This document shows positions 23,883-31,220 of a stretch of 34,946 bases of DNA, in pieces. The position numbers and the translations under genes were made by a program. The DNA comes from Acidimicrobiia bacterium (lineage in GTDB: Bacteria; Actinomycetota; Acidimicrobiia; Spongiisociales; ZC4RG35): contig JAICGW010000016.1 in NCBI GenBank assembly GCA_025922945.1, forward strand, positions 1-34,946. Reading direction: 5' to 3'. Numbering within the stretch: the stretch's first letter is position 1; every line of letters starts with the position of its first letter. The notes under the pieces are model-generated. The model made no database searches and was not told the DNA's origin. It saw only the letters and a list, made by a program, of their open reading frames with translations.

Positions 23883-24896
23883 TCAGGTCTTCAGCCCGAG
23901 CACTCCGGCGAGAGCCCTTACTGATTCCATCAGGTCGGCAAACTCGCTGGGAAGCAATGCCTGGGCCCCATCGACTTTCGCCGTGTCCGGAGCCGGGTGG
24001 ACATCGACCATCATGCCATCCGCTCCCACTCCCACCGCGGCGCGGGCGAGGGGTGCAACCAGTTCCCGCTTGCCCCCCGAGTGGGATGGGTCGATCAGGA
24101 TCGGCAGGTGCGACATCGTTTTCACCAGCGGCACCGCGGTGATGTCGAGAGTGTTTCGGGATGCGGTCTCGAACGTGCGGATGCCGCGCTCCACAAGCAT
24201 GATCTGATGATTGCCTTCCTTGTAGATGTACTCGGCGGCGTTCAGCCATTCCTCGAGCGTGGCCGTGAACCCCCGCTTCAACATCACTGGCTTCGGTTGG
24301 CGACCCACCTCGGCCAGCAACGAGTAATTGGACATGTTGCGGGTGCCGATGCGGATGATGTCGGCGTAGGACGAAACCAGCCCCACGTCGCGAGAGTCGA
24401 GGACTTCCGCCACGAACGGCAAGCCGAATTTCTCCCGCGCTTCCACAAGATACTTGAGGCCTTCCTCGCCCAACCCCTGAAAGGAGTAGGGCGAGGTGCG
24501 AGGCTTGAAGGCATCGCCTCGCAGGATCCGCGCCCCGGCGGCGGAAACGGCCTCGGCCGTGCGCAGCAACTGCTCGCGTGATTCAACCGCGCACGGTCCG
24601 GCCACCACCGTGAACGAACCACCCCCAACGGAGACGTCGCCCACGTCGATGACGGTGTCCTCCTCCTGGAAGTCGCGCGAGACGAACCGGAAGGATTTGA
24701 GAACGGGAACCGCCTTCTCCACTCCGGACATCGCTTCCCACGGAAGCGTCGAGATCACCTCCCGATCTCCGATGGCTCCGATCACGGTCCGGAACTGTCC
24801 TGCCGAGACGTGGGCCTCACAGCCGATCTCGGCCAGCCGCGCCACGACGCCAGCAACATCGGCTGGGCTGGCTTGGCGGCGCATAACAATGATCAT
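23883..24896 (-). CDS. aroF: 3-deoxy-7-phosphoheptulonate (DAHP) synthase, type I-beta with regulatory N-domain
   Basis: A 337-residue enzyme joining PEP and erythrose 4-phosphate, the first step of the shikimate pathway. Residues 1-70 form the small ferredoxin-like regulatory domain (MIIVMRRQASPADVAGVVAR). The KDO8PS-like barrel shows VAGPCAVESREQL, GDAFKPRTSPYSFQGLG, IRIGTRNMSNYSLL, MLKRGFTATLEEWLNAAEYI and DPSHSGGKRELV, with the metal Cys, His, Glu and Asp ligands. The start is ATG 24896; the frame extends to 25211 but that portion is antisense to the VIT gene. It is the first gene of the aroF-tyrA operon, divergent from VIT1. The symbol is by family; aroG is also used. Confidence 0.95.
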   Translation of the reverse strand: MIIVMRRQASPADVAGVVARLAEIGCEAHVSAGQFRTVIGAIGDREVISTLPWEAMSGVEKAVPVLKSFRFVSRDFQEEDTVIDVGDVSVGGGSFTVVAGPCAVESREQLLRTAEAVSAAGARILRGDAFKPRTSPYSFQGLGEEGLKYLVEAREKFGLPFVAEVLDSRDVGLVSSYADIIRIGTRNMSNYSLLAEVGRQPKPVMLKRGFTATLEEWLNAAEYIYKEGNHQIMLVERGIRTFETASRNTLDITAVPLVKTMSHLPILIDPSHSGGKRELVAPLARAAVGVGADGMMVDVHPAPDTAKVDGAQALLPSEFADLMESVRALAGVLGLKT

Positions 24897-24923
24897 CGAA
24901 GACACTTGCTTTGCCGGAAAGAG

Positions 24924-24929
24924 TAGGTT
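24924..24929 (+). promoter_or_regulatory. Candidate -10 box of the leaderless VIT1 gene
   Basis: TAGGTT, 7 nt before GTG 24937. Confidence 0.38.
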
Positions 24930-24936
24930 CTGAGCG

Positions 24937-25653
24937 GTGACCGCACAGCCAGTCGTATACGAGGAACACGTCGGGCCGTCTCGCCAGTACTGGCGCGACA
25001 TCGTCCTCGGGATCAACGACGGGCTGGTCTCGATGTTGTTGTTGGTGGTCGGCGTGGTGGGCGGGGGCCTCAGTCGCGAGCAAATTGTTCTCACTGGCGT
25101 GGCCGGAGCACTGGCGGGGGCGGTCTCGATGGCGACGGGCGAGTACCTGGCGACCAAATCCCAGGACGAGGTAATGGAGTCCGAGCTTGCCCTGGAACGC
25201 ACCCACATCAAGCATTTCCGCCAGCAGGAAGTCGATCAGCTCTACCCGATGCTGCGCGAGGTTGGCGTCGCCGAATCCGACATCGACACCGTCGTCAAGG
25301 CCCTGACCCGCGACGACCAAGTGCTTTTGAATTCGATGAAGGTGCTCGAATTCGGTGTCGTCGATACCGAGCGCCGCTCCCCGATGTCGGCCGCCTGGGC
25401 TTCGGGAGGCTTGTTCCTGCTCGGCTCGATCCCCGCAGTCGTGCCTTTCCTCTTCCCGATCAGCCGCACGACCGGGGTAGTGGTGGCCTCGATCGCCGCC
25501 GGGCTCTGCCTCTTTGCCGTCGGGGTCGTGAAGACCTTCGTCACCCGGACCAATCCCGTGGCCGCCGGACTCCAGAATCTGGTCATCGCCGGGGTGGGGG
25601 CGCTGGCCGCCTTTGGGGTCGGGCGCCTGGTCGGAGTGACGCCCTCGAGCTAG
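24937..25653 (+). CDS. VIT1/CCC1-family iron/manganese transporter
   Basis: A 238-residue membrane protein of the VIT/CCC1 family, which moves Fe2+ or Mn2+ across membranes in exchange for protons. YWRDIVLGINDGLVSMLLLV is the family start (helix 1). Helix 2, GALAGAVSMATGEYLATKSQ, holds the metal-path Met and Glu. A cytosolic Glu-rich helical segment (ELALERTHIKHFRQQEVDQL) corresponds to the metal-binding domain. Three more helices follow, from about 150 to the end. Length fits a bacterial VIT. The start is GTG 24937 with TAGGTT 7 nt upstream and no Shine-Dalgarno. Whether it imports or exports cannot be told. Confidence 0.9.
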   Translation: MTAQPVVYEEHVGPSRQYWRDIVLGINDGLVSMLLLVVGVVGGGLSREQIVLTGVAGALAGAVSMATGEYLATKSQDEVMESELALERTHIKHFRQQEVDQLYPMLREVGVAESDIDTVVKALTRDDQVLLNSMKVLEFGVVDTERRSPMSAAWASGGLFLLGSIPAVVPFLFPISRTTGVVVASIAAGLCLFAVGVVKTFVTRTNPVAAGLQNLVIAGVGALAAFGVGRLVGVTPSS

Positions 25654-25657
25654 CGAA

Positions 25658-25715
25658 CTGCTTGCAGAAGTTACCTGCTTGCTATAGCATGCAGTTAGTG
25701 AGTGATAGCAAGCAG
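25658..25715. promoter_or_regulatory. Operator/promoter of the XRE-HBHA operon
   Basis: Three CTGCTTGC half-sites: direct copies at 25658-25665 and 25675-25682 (17 bp apart) and an inverted copy at 25708-25715. The last two belong to a perfect 11-bp inverted repeat, CTGCTTGCTAT (25675-25685) and ATAGCAAGCAG (25705-25715), with 19 bp between. TTGCAG (25662-25667), 17 nt, TAGCAT (25685-25690) forms a well-spaced promoter inside it, and GTG 25698 follows 7 nt later. Autorepression by the encoded regulator is the natural reading (inference). Confidence 0.7.
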
Positions 25716-26093
25716 CCGCTTCCCGAGGGCCTCGGGTCGCACGTCGGCGAGTTCATCCGCTCCCAGCGGGAGCGCGCCGATCTCTCGCTCCGGCGCCTAG
25801 CCGAACGAGCGGGGATCTCCAACCCATATCTGAGCCAGGTCGAACGGGGATTGCGCAAGCCCTCCGCCGAGATTCTCAAGCGAATCTCGCGGGCGCTTTC
25901 GATCTCGGCCGAGTCCCTCTACTCGAAGGCCGGTCTGATCGAGGAAGGGCCTGAGCGTCCCAATGTCGTCGAGGCGATCGCCGAAGACCCGGTGTTGACC
26001 CCTCGCCAGAAGCAGGTGCTGCTTGATCTCTATCGAACCCTGGTCAGCGCAGGATCAGAGCTTGATCCTGCCAAAACAGTTAGGAGCAATTAA
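25698..26093 (+). CDS. XRE-family helix-turn-helix regulator (Rv0474-like)
   Basis: A 131-residue DNA-binding protein. The helix-turn-helix is FIRSQRERADLSLRRLAERA then GISNPYLSQVERGLRKPSAE, at about 19-58. The C-terminal part ends with LTPRQKQVLLDLYRTLVSA. This resembles the regulator encoded just upstream of hbhA in mycobacteria (Rv0474), judged from memory. GTG 25698 is chosen because a promoter ends 7 nt before it and the operator half-site covers codons 3-6; the frame extends to 25662 but that would place coding sequence across the promoter. Its stop overlaps the next ATG by one base (TAATG). Confidence 0.87.
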   Translation: MSDSKQPLPEGLGSHVGEFIRSQRERADLSLRRLAERAGISNPYLSQVERGLRKPSAEILKRISRALSISAESLYSKAGLIEEGPERPNVVEAIAEDPVLTPRQKQVLLDLYRTLVSAGSELDPAKTVRSN

Positions 26094-26626
26094 TGAAGGC
26101 TAAGAAAGCCCTTTACGCCGCCGTCGGTGCACCGGTAGTCGCCCTTCGGATGGCGTCGGAGGCCGTTACGGAATTGCGGACTCGCCTGAACGAGGAGGCC
26201 AACTCCTTTGGCCATAACGCCCAGACCCGCATGGACAAGTGGGCCACCGAAGGAGAAAAGGTCTGGAACCGTCTTTCCGACGCCAAAGTGGTCGACGAGT
26301 TCGCCAGCCGGGTCGACTTCGATCAGGTCAGTACTCAGGTCAACAAACTGCGCGATCAGCTCGAAGATCTGCTTGCCACCTGGCGGTCGTCCTTCCGTCC
26401 CGAGAAGCTTCCCACCATCAAGGCGGAAGCGTCCGGCGAAGGCGTGAAGTTTGAGACGATTCCGGCCAAGAAACCTGCCGCTCGCAAGTCCACGACGGCC
26501 AAGAAAACCACTGTCGCCAAGAAAAGCCCCGGGGCCAAGAAGTCCGGCGGGGCCAAGAAGGGGCCGGCCCGCAAGCCCACCGCCCGCAAGGCGAGCGGGA
26601 CCAAGAAGGTAGCCGCCGCCAGCTAG
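26093..26626 (+). CDS. HBHA-like protein with Lys/Ala-rich (histone H1-like) tail
   Basis: A 177-residue protein in two parts. Residues 1-105 are helical: a mildly hydrophobic N-terminus (ALYAAVGAPVVALRMASEAV) and then a charged, coiled-coil-prone region. Residues about 122-177 form a low-complexity tail of KKPAARK, TAKKTTVAKK, GAKKSGGAKK and ARKPTARKA units. Mycobacterial heparin-binding haemagglutinin has the same two-part build and also follows an XRE gene, so shared ancestry of the operon is likely. The tail could bind DNA, as in bacterial H1-like proteins, or surface polyanions; the sequence does not decide. There is no signal peptide, as in HBHA. Confidence 0.78.
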   Translation: MKAKKALYAAVGAPVVALRMASEAVTELRTRLNEEANSFGHNAQTRMDKWATEGEKVWNRLSDAKVVDEFASRVDFDQVSTQVNKLRDQLEDLLATWRSSFRPEKLPTIKAEASGEGVKFETIPAKKPAARKSTTAKKTTVAKKSPGAKKSGGAKKGPARKPTARKASGTKKVAAAS

Positions 26627-26630
26627 GGAT

Positions 26631-26741
26631 CGCGCCCCCTCCCGGCTTCGCCGGCACTCCCCCTGCGGGGGGAGAAACCCTCCCGGTTGTCTCCCCCAGC
26701 GAGTGTTGGGGGAGGTGTCGCCGAAGGCGACGGAGGGGGCT
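26631..26741. repeat. Paired palindromic repeats in inverted orientation (copy B)
   Basis: Two modules facing each other, with outer arms GCCCCCTCC (26634-26642) and GGAGGGGGC (26732-26740). The left module reads CCCGGCTTCGCCGGCACTCC, CCCTGCGGGGGGAG, AAACC. The right one, inverted, has CTCCCCCAGCGAGTGTTGGG and GTCGCCGAAGGCGAC. The arrangement recalls BIME-type paired REP elements. It fills the gap between the convergent HBHA-like and DUF4332 genes and touches the latter's stop codon. Confidence 0.72.
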
Positions 26742-27141
26742 ACTTCACTGCTGGATCGAGGTGAGTCGCAGCCTCGATCCAGCTTTCGACCATCGCCTCG
26801 GTAGGGAGGCGGCGAACCATCTGCTTGCGTCCGTTGGTGTCGACCAGCTTCGCCGTCAAGGCAATGGCATTACGCCGGCGCAGATCCTTGATCGTCCACA
26901 CCCCGCACGTTTCGAGCAAGAGGGCGTACTCGGATCCAATCCCCTTCACCCTCATCAGGTCAGCTCGTTGCGCCCACCGCAGTACCTGCTCGGATTCGAA
27001 ACCCATATCCCCCGCCACCTGGTCGCGGCCGGCCTTGGTGCCCGCTCTCCTCAAGAGTGATTCAGTAGTACGGATTCCTGCTTTGCGAAGTTTGGTGGCG
27101 TCTTTCGTGTCGATGCCAGCGATCTCATCGATTCGGGCCAC
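26740..27141 (-). CDS. DUF4332-type helix-hairpin-helix protein
   Basis: A 133-residue protein with repeated helix-hairpin-helix units: VARIDEIAGIDTKDATKLRK, AGIRTTESLLRRAG and LMRVKGIGSEYALLLETCGV, resembling the DUF4332 family of predicted nucleic-acid binding proteins. Function is unknown. GTG 27141 is preferred: AGGAG ends 4 nt upstream and the domain begins immediately. An ATG at 27159 would add six residues and cover the ribosome site. It is the last minus-strand gene after mocA, separated by 56 nt, so it may or may not belong to the cox operon. Confidence 0.78.
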   Translation of the reverse strand: MARIDEIAGIDTKDATKLRKAGIRTTESLLRRAGTKAGRDQVAGDMGFESEQVLRWAQRADLMRVKGIGSEYALLLETCGVWTIKDLRRRNAIALTAKLVDTNGRKQMVRRLPTEAMVESWIEAATHLDPAVK

Positions 27142-27197
27142 AGAGCTCCTTTTCCACAACGCCGGGGAAGTCGATCGACTTTATCCAAGCGCGACGC

Positions 27198-27785
27198 TCA
27201 CCGCTTGGGCCGTAGGTCCTCTATGTCATCGGCGGTGTCGACGTCGCGGGGTGGCCGCGCTTCGAACCACACCTCCTCCACCCATTCGGGATGGGCCTTG
27301 AAAAGCGGCTTGGCTCCGGCATCTCCCTCGAGACTCATCAATCGTCCCCAAAGCGGCCTTTCGACCAAGACCGGATTTCCCCACTCGTACCTGTACTTGG
27401 GCACGATCACCTGTCGTTGCGTGCGGCGTTGCGCATCCAACAATGCCTGGACCACGTCCTGGTCCACCTCGGGTTGATCGCCGAGGAAAATGAGAACGGA
27501 TTCGGCTCGGGTCAGGCGAAGGATGGCGTCCAGCCCCACCCGCAGCGAGGAAGCCATCCCCCCCTCCCACTCCAGATTCTCGACAACCACCCAACCGCTG
27601 AAATCGACCTCAGCCAGGATGCGCTCGGTTTCGGCTCCGAGAACGACGAAGCGATGGTCAAAAGGCCCCTTGGCCACCTCGGCCAGGACATGGCCGAGGA
27701 GGGTGCCCTCCCCCCACGGCTCGATCTGCTTGGGCCGTCCAAGTCTCTGCGAAGCTCCTCCCGCCAGCACAAGCGCCGCAATCAC
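27198..27785 (-). CDS. mocA: MobA/MocA-type molybdenum cofactor nucleotidyltransferase
   Basis: A 195-residue NTP-transferase: ALVLAGGASQRLGRPKQIEP at the N-terminus is the nucleotide-binding signature; FLGDQPEVDQDVV holds the metal Asp; EWGNPVLVERPLWGRL and GDAGAKPLFKAH complete the family pattern. In CO-dehydrogenase and xanthine-dehydrogenase loci such enzymes convert molybdopterin to its cytosine dinucleotide (MCD), the cofactor of CoxL; MocA is therefore the likely role, by context. GTG 27785 follows the xdhC/coxF stop by 18 nt, with TAGCGT 7 nt before it. The symbol is by analogy. Confidence 0.86.
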   Translation of the reverse strand: MIAALVLAGGASQRLGRPKQIEPWGEGTLLGHVLAEVAKGPFDHRFVVLGAETERILAEVDFSGWVVVENLEWEGGMASSLRVGLDAILRLTRAESVLIFLGDQPEVDQDVVQALLDAQRRTQRQVIVPKYRYEWGNPVLVERPLWGRLMSLEGDAGAKPLFKAHPEWVEEVWFEARPPRDVDTADDIEDLRPKR

Positions 27786-27792
27786 CGACCGG

Positions 27793-27798
27793 ACGCTA
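27793..27798 (-). promoter_or_regulatory. Possible internal -10 box before mocA
   Basis: TAGCGT on the minus strand, 7 nt before GTG 27785, between the coxF stop and mocA. It may be chance. Confidence 0.25.
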
Positions 27799-27803
27799 CC
27801 CCC

Positions 27804-28865
27804 TCAATCGCTCGGCAAGAAGCGGGCCTTCCCGATCAAGTCGAGTTCCTGGTCCCCTCGCCGGGTGGCAGCGATCACCTCCGCCAGGATCGCGACCGCG
27901 ATCTCGGCCGGGGTGCTGGCGCCGATGTCCTTGCCAATGGGGCCGTGGATACGATCGATCGAGCTCTCGTCGTATCCGGCGCTGAGGAGCCTCTGTCGCC
28001 GCCGCCGCGTGGTGCCGGAGCTCCCCATCGCCCCGATATAGGCGGCGTCGCTGGCGAGGACCTGGGGCCACAGCGGGTCCTCGAAGCGGGCGTCATGGCT
28101 GAGAATGACCACCGCCGTTCCGCGGTCGAAAACCAGGTCCAGTTGGTCGGGCCAGCCAGGCAGCAGTTCGTCGGCATCAGGAAAACGATCTCTGGTGAGA
28201 AATGCCGGGCGAGCATCACTGACGGTGACGCGGTAGCCGAGTCGCTTGGCCATTGGCACCAGTTCCTGGGCGATGTGCACGGCACCGAAGATGAGCATGT
28301 GCGGAGCCGGGGCGATGCTCTCGACGTAGGCCTCGTGGTCGCCGTATTCGAGAGTGAGATTCGTGCCCCTGGCGAGGAGCTGCGCCGCGTCCGCAATCAC
28401 ACTTTGTTCGATTGCAGACGGGATCGCCCCCGCAGTCACCCGGCCGTCGACGACGAGCGCACTCTGACCCAGATTCTCACCGCCGACCATGGTCACCAAT
28501 GACCCATATCCGTCTGCTGCGATCAACTCCTCGATCGCATCGAGCACGGGGCTCGCACTTTGGTCCTCGAGAAAGACCTGAATGCGACCACCGCATGCCA
28601 GCCCTACCTCGAAGGCCTCGTCGTCGGCGATCCCGTACCCGACCAGCTCGGGGCGCTCGTCATCGAGAACCTTCTGCAGGCGAAGAAAAACGTCATTCTC
28701 CACGCACCCTCCGGAGACCGAGCCTGCCATCTCCCCAGCCGAGGAAATCATGAAGCGCGATCCCACCGGGCGGGGTGCCGACCCCGAGACACGGGCGACG
28801 GTGGCGAACCCCACCCTTTTTCCTTCCGCCAGCCAGGAACGCCGGCGCCGCAGTTCCTCAATCAT
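27804..28865 (-). CDS. coxF: XdhC/CoxF-family molybdenum cofactor maturation protein
   Basis: A 353-residue XdhC/CoxI-type chaperone that holds molybdenum cofactor and helps its sulfuration and insertion in hydroxylases. The N-terminal XdhC domain shows FATVARVSGSAPRPVGSRFM and MAGSVSGGCVENDVF (47-60, with the conserved Cys), then GLACGGRIQVFLE. The C-terminal Rossmann-like part has LIFGAVHIAQELVPMAKRLG, SDARPAFLTRDRFP and AAYIGAMGSSGTTRRR. ATG 28865 lies 8 nt inside the end of coxE, so the genes are coupled. The name coxF or coxI varies among loci; I use coxF for position after coxE. Confidence 0.9.
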   Translation of the reverse strand: MIEELRRRRSWLAEGKRVGFATVARVSGSAPRPVGSRFMISSAGEMAGSVSGGCVENDVFLRLQKVLDDERPELVGYGIADDEAFEVGLACGGRIQVFLEDQSASPVLDAIEELIAADGYGSLVTMVGGENLGQSALVVDGRVTAGAIPSAIEQSVIADAAQLLARGTNLTLEYGDHEAYVESIAPAPHMLIFGAVHIAQELVPMAKRLGYRVTVSDARPAFLTRDRFPDADELLPGWPDQLDLVFDRGTAVVILSHDARFEDPLWPQVLASDAAYIGAMGSSGTTRRRRQRLLSAGYDESSIDRIHGPIGKDIGASTPAEIAVAILAEVIAATRRGDQELDLIGKARFLPSD

Positions 28866-30006
28866 GGATGGCCACCTGGGGCACGGGGCGGGTGTGGCTC
28901 GAAATCGACTCCAGAACCGCCACCACCGTCTCGAGGTTGGAAAAATTCGTTACCGGCAGAAAATCATCAACGTAAGGAAGCGCGGCTTTCATCCCTCGCG
29001 TCAGGGGCGCGTATGCCGGGCGACCGGCGAGCGGGTTCAACCAGATCACTCGATGGACGCTCCGATGAAGACGCGCCATCTCGGTAGCAAGCAAAACCGG
29101 ATCACCTCGATCCCAGCCATCGGAGATGATGACCGCCACGGGTCCGCCCCGACCGACCCGACGCGACCAATTCCGGTTGAACGAGGCGATGGCTTCTCCG
29201 ATTCGAGTACCGCTCGACCAGTCGCTCACCGTGCCGGCCACCTCGGTGATGGCGAGCGAAGGGTCACGTCGCTCGAGCTGTCGAGTGATTCTGGTGAGGT
29301 GGGTGGCGAAGACGAAGGCCTCCAATCGCCCCAGGCGACCGCGGGCCGCGTGGGCGAAATAGAGCAGCATCTCCGTGTACCGCTCCATTGAGCCGGAGAC
29401 GTCGGCGATGATGATGAGAGGGCGGCGACGTCGTTTTCGTTCCACGAACTCGAGTTTCATCAAGTCCGCTTCCGGACCCACCGTTCGGTGAAGCGATCGA
29501 CGGAGATCGGGTCGGCCTCGATGCAAAGCCGGGCGCTGACGGCGGCTCCTTGCCTGAGCTGGGGCCCAAACCATGGAGTCGATGAGCGCCCTGATCTCGG
29601 CCACCTCCTTCGCAGTCAGTGTCGCGAAGTCGCGCTGGCGGAGGCGCTCGATTGCCGAGGCCCCGGTGGTTCGCAGCCGGCTCTCCTCGCCTTCCGCCCC
29701 TTCAGGTGTGCCCTCGCCCGGAGTTTTGACGGACCAGGAACGAGACTTCGGCGAGACGTTCAGGATCACAGGCACTGCCTCCTCCCGGAAGAAGGCCATA
29801 AAGACGCGAGCGAAGACCTGGTACTGGTTGGCGTCGGTGCAGCACACCGCTCTCAGGGCGTAGAAAACATCACCGGGCGCAGCTAGACCAACCACGTCGA
29901 TGGCCCGCAGTACCTCTGCCGTGGTTCCCGCCGGCACCGGAATTCCCTCGCGACGCAGGCGGCTGACGAATCTCACCAGCACTTCGAGACTGGCGGCGGC
30001 ACTCAC
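28858..30006 (-). CDS. coxE: CoxE, von Willebrand factor A-domain protein
   Basis: A 382-residue VWA protein of CO-dehydrogenase maturation. With the MoxR-type ATPase CoxD it is thought to build the sulfur-bridged metal centre of the hydroxylase. The N-terminal helical part includes FVSRLRREGIPVPAGTTAEV and DVFYALRAVCC. The VWA domain has the MIDAS motif IIADVSGSM (about 199-207), the conserved Thr in VSDWSSGTRIGEA, and VIISDGWDRGDP. GTG 30006 overlaps the M15 stop by 4 nt (GTGA) and gives the expected N-terminus; an in-frame ATG at 30045 would add 13 residues overlapping the peptidase end. Confidence 0.92.
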   Translation of the reverse strand: MSAAASLEVLVRFVSRLRREGIPVPAGTTAEVLRAIDVVGLAAPGDVFYALRAVCCTDANQYQVFARVFMAFFREEAVPVILNVSPKSRSWSVKTPGEGTPEGAEGEESRLRTTGASAIERLRQRDFATLTAKEVAEIRALIDSMVWAPAQARSRRQRPALHRGRPDLRRSLHRTVGPEADLMKLEFVERKRRRRPLIIIADVSGSMERYTEMLLYFAHAARGRLGRLEAFVFATHLTRITRQLERRDPSLAITEVAGTVSDWSSGTRIGEAIASFNRNWSRRVGRGGPVAVIISDGWDRGDPVLLATEMARLHRSVHRVIWLNPLAGRPAYAPLTRGMKAALPYVDDFLPVTNFSNLETVVAVLESISSHTRPVPQVAIHD

Positions 30007-31220
30007 CCCGGCCGGCAGTCTCCCGCAGCCGGCCGCAAATACCAAAGACCGCCGGCATAAAGCGGCAACACCGTCAGGTCAGAGCAGTTACTCGAATAAC
30101 TCAGTGGCAGTTGGCGCCATTCGAAATGCATTCCATCGGGAGTGCTCCATGAGCCTCCCCAGGAAAATCCCCACCGGCGAAACGTCTCGACGACAGCCAG
30201 CGGCAGGGTTGGGGGAACCCCGTATTGATTGGTCGACGGGTTGACGTCGATGGCTATTCCCCAGGCGTGACGTGAGAGCGAATAACCGGGATCCGCCCCC
30301 CGATTGAAGCGGGGGTTGTAGCAACCCCCGGCCAGTTGGAAGTCGGCTGGATCGAGCATCTGGATCAAGCTCGATCGTTCGAGCTCGGAGATCACTCCCC
30401 GCAGATACGGGACCAGAAGTCGGTGGCAGCGAAAGAGTCCGAGAGGTGCCAGATCGACGTCGACGATGTTGGCTTCAACCCACGCCGGATCTATCTCCAC
30501 CTGGTCCCCCCCGGCAGCGCGAATGGCAAATTCCCCGAATCGGAATTTCACCGCCGCCACCGAAAGAACCGGATCGGTGAGCTCATCGTCGATCAATCCG
30601 TCGATCCGAACGTCCGGGTCAAAGGTGCTCCCCCGCACTGCCGCCTCCACGCGGTCGAGCCCCGATCCATAGGCGACGATGGCAAACGGGCGATCGACGC
30701 CGAGTTGAAGTGCGGTCGTCTTTCCGACCAGGAGCTCGGAATTGAATATCTCGTCTTCGGGAACGATCGCCCCGACGGGAATGGTGACAGTTCCCCCGGT
30801 CAAAGGCTCGAGATCAAGCAAGTCACCCACCGACGCGCCCCTGATCGCAGCACTCGCCTCGCTCAGAACCGCCTCGCCACGAGCCAAGACCATCCTCACC
30901 GTCTCGCTCGCGATCGGCGCGACGGGGTCGATGGCCGCGGTCAGCAGCGGATAGCCGAATCCGGTCGGCGCCAACTGGACAAAGGTCTCGCCTCGTCGGA
31001 GCGACCACAGGCGGAGAGTCACCCGGTCGAGAACACTCACCGAGGCCCCGTTCACCGCCGCCGCCCCCGACACGATGCCGATGGTCTCGGGGCTGAGCCC
31101 ACCGCTCTCCCGCACCTGCAGCAACGCCGGTTTTGGCGATACCTCGACCGGTTCTTGCGCGGCAGCCGGAAGGCTCGAGAGGAGCAGACTCAGCACGATC
31201 AGTCCGCGGAGGATCCTCAT
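30003..31220 (-). CDS. Exported M15 (VanY-like) D,D-carboxypeptidase inside the cox operon
   Basis: A 405-residue secreted protein. The signal peptide MRILRGLIVLSLLLSSLPAA ends near AQA. Residues about 25-270 form a beta-rich region with no family I recognise. The C-terminal part is an M15-type peptidase: LSRHAWGIAIDVNPSTN gives the SxHxxGxAxD zinc motif, and TPDGMHFEWRQL supplies the final His. Several Cys (FRCHR, GGCYNP, SSNCSD, GDCRPG) may form disulfides. The substrate would be peptidoglycan stem peptides. It is coupled by 4-nt overlaps to both coxD (ATGA) and coxE (GTGA), so it is co-translated with two cytoplasmic maturation proteins, which is odd for a cell-wall enzyme. Confidence 0.87.
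   Translation of the reverse strand: MRILRGLIVLSLLLSSLPAAAQEPVEVSPKPALLQVRESGGLSPETIGIVSGAAAVNGASVSVLDRVTLRLWSLRRGETFVQLAPTGFGYPLLTAAIDPVAPIASETVRMVLARGEAVLSEASAAIRGASVGDLLDLEPLTGGTVTIPVGAIVPEDEIFNSELLVGKTTALQLGVDRPFAIVAYGSGLDRVEAAVRGSTFDPDVRIDGLIDDELTDPVLSVAAVKFRFGEFAIRAAGGDQVEIDPAWVEANIVDVDLAPLGLFRCHRLLVPYLRGVISELERSSLIQMLDPADFQLAGGCYNPRFNRGADPGYSLSRHAWGIAIDVNPSTNQYGVPPTLPLAVVETFRRWGFSWGGSWSTPDGMHFEWRQLPLSYSSNCSDLTVLPLYAGGLWYLRPAAGDCRPG

Noticed and set aside
24897-25211. N-terminal extension of DAHP synthase upstream of 24896
   Set aside because: Antisense to the VIT1 gene and low-complexity; the ATG at 24896 gives the typical regulatory-domain start.
27291-28502. 403-codon plus-strand frame opposite mocA and coxF
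   Set aside because: Antisense to two motif-supported genes; no recognisable domain.
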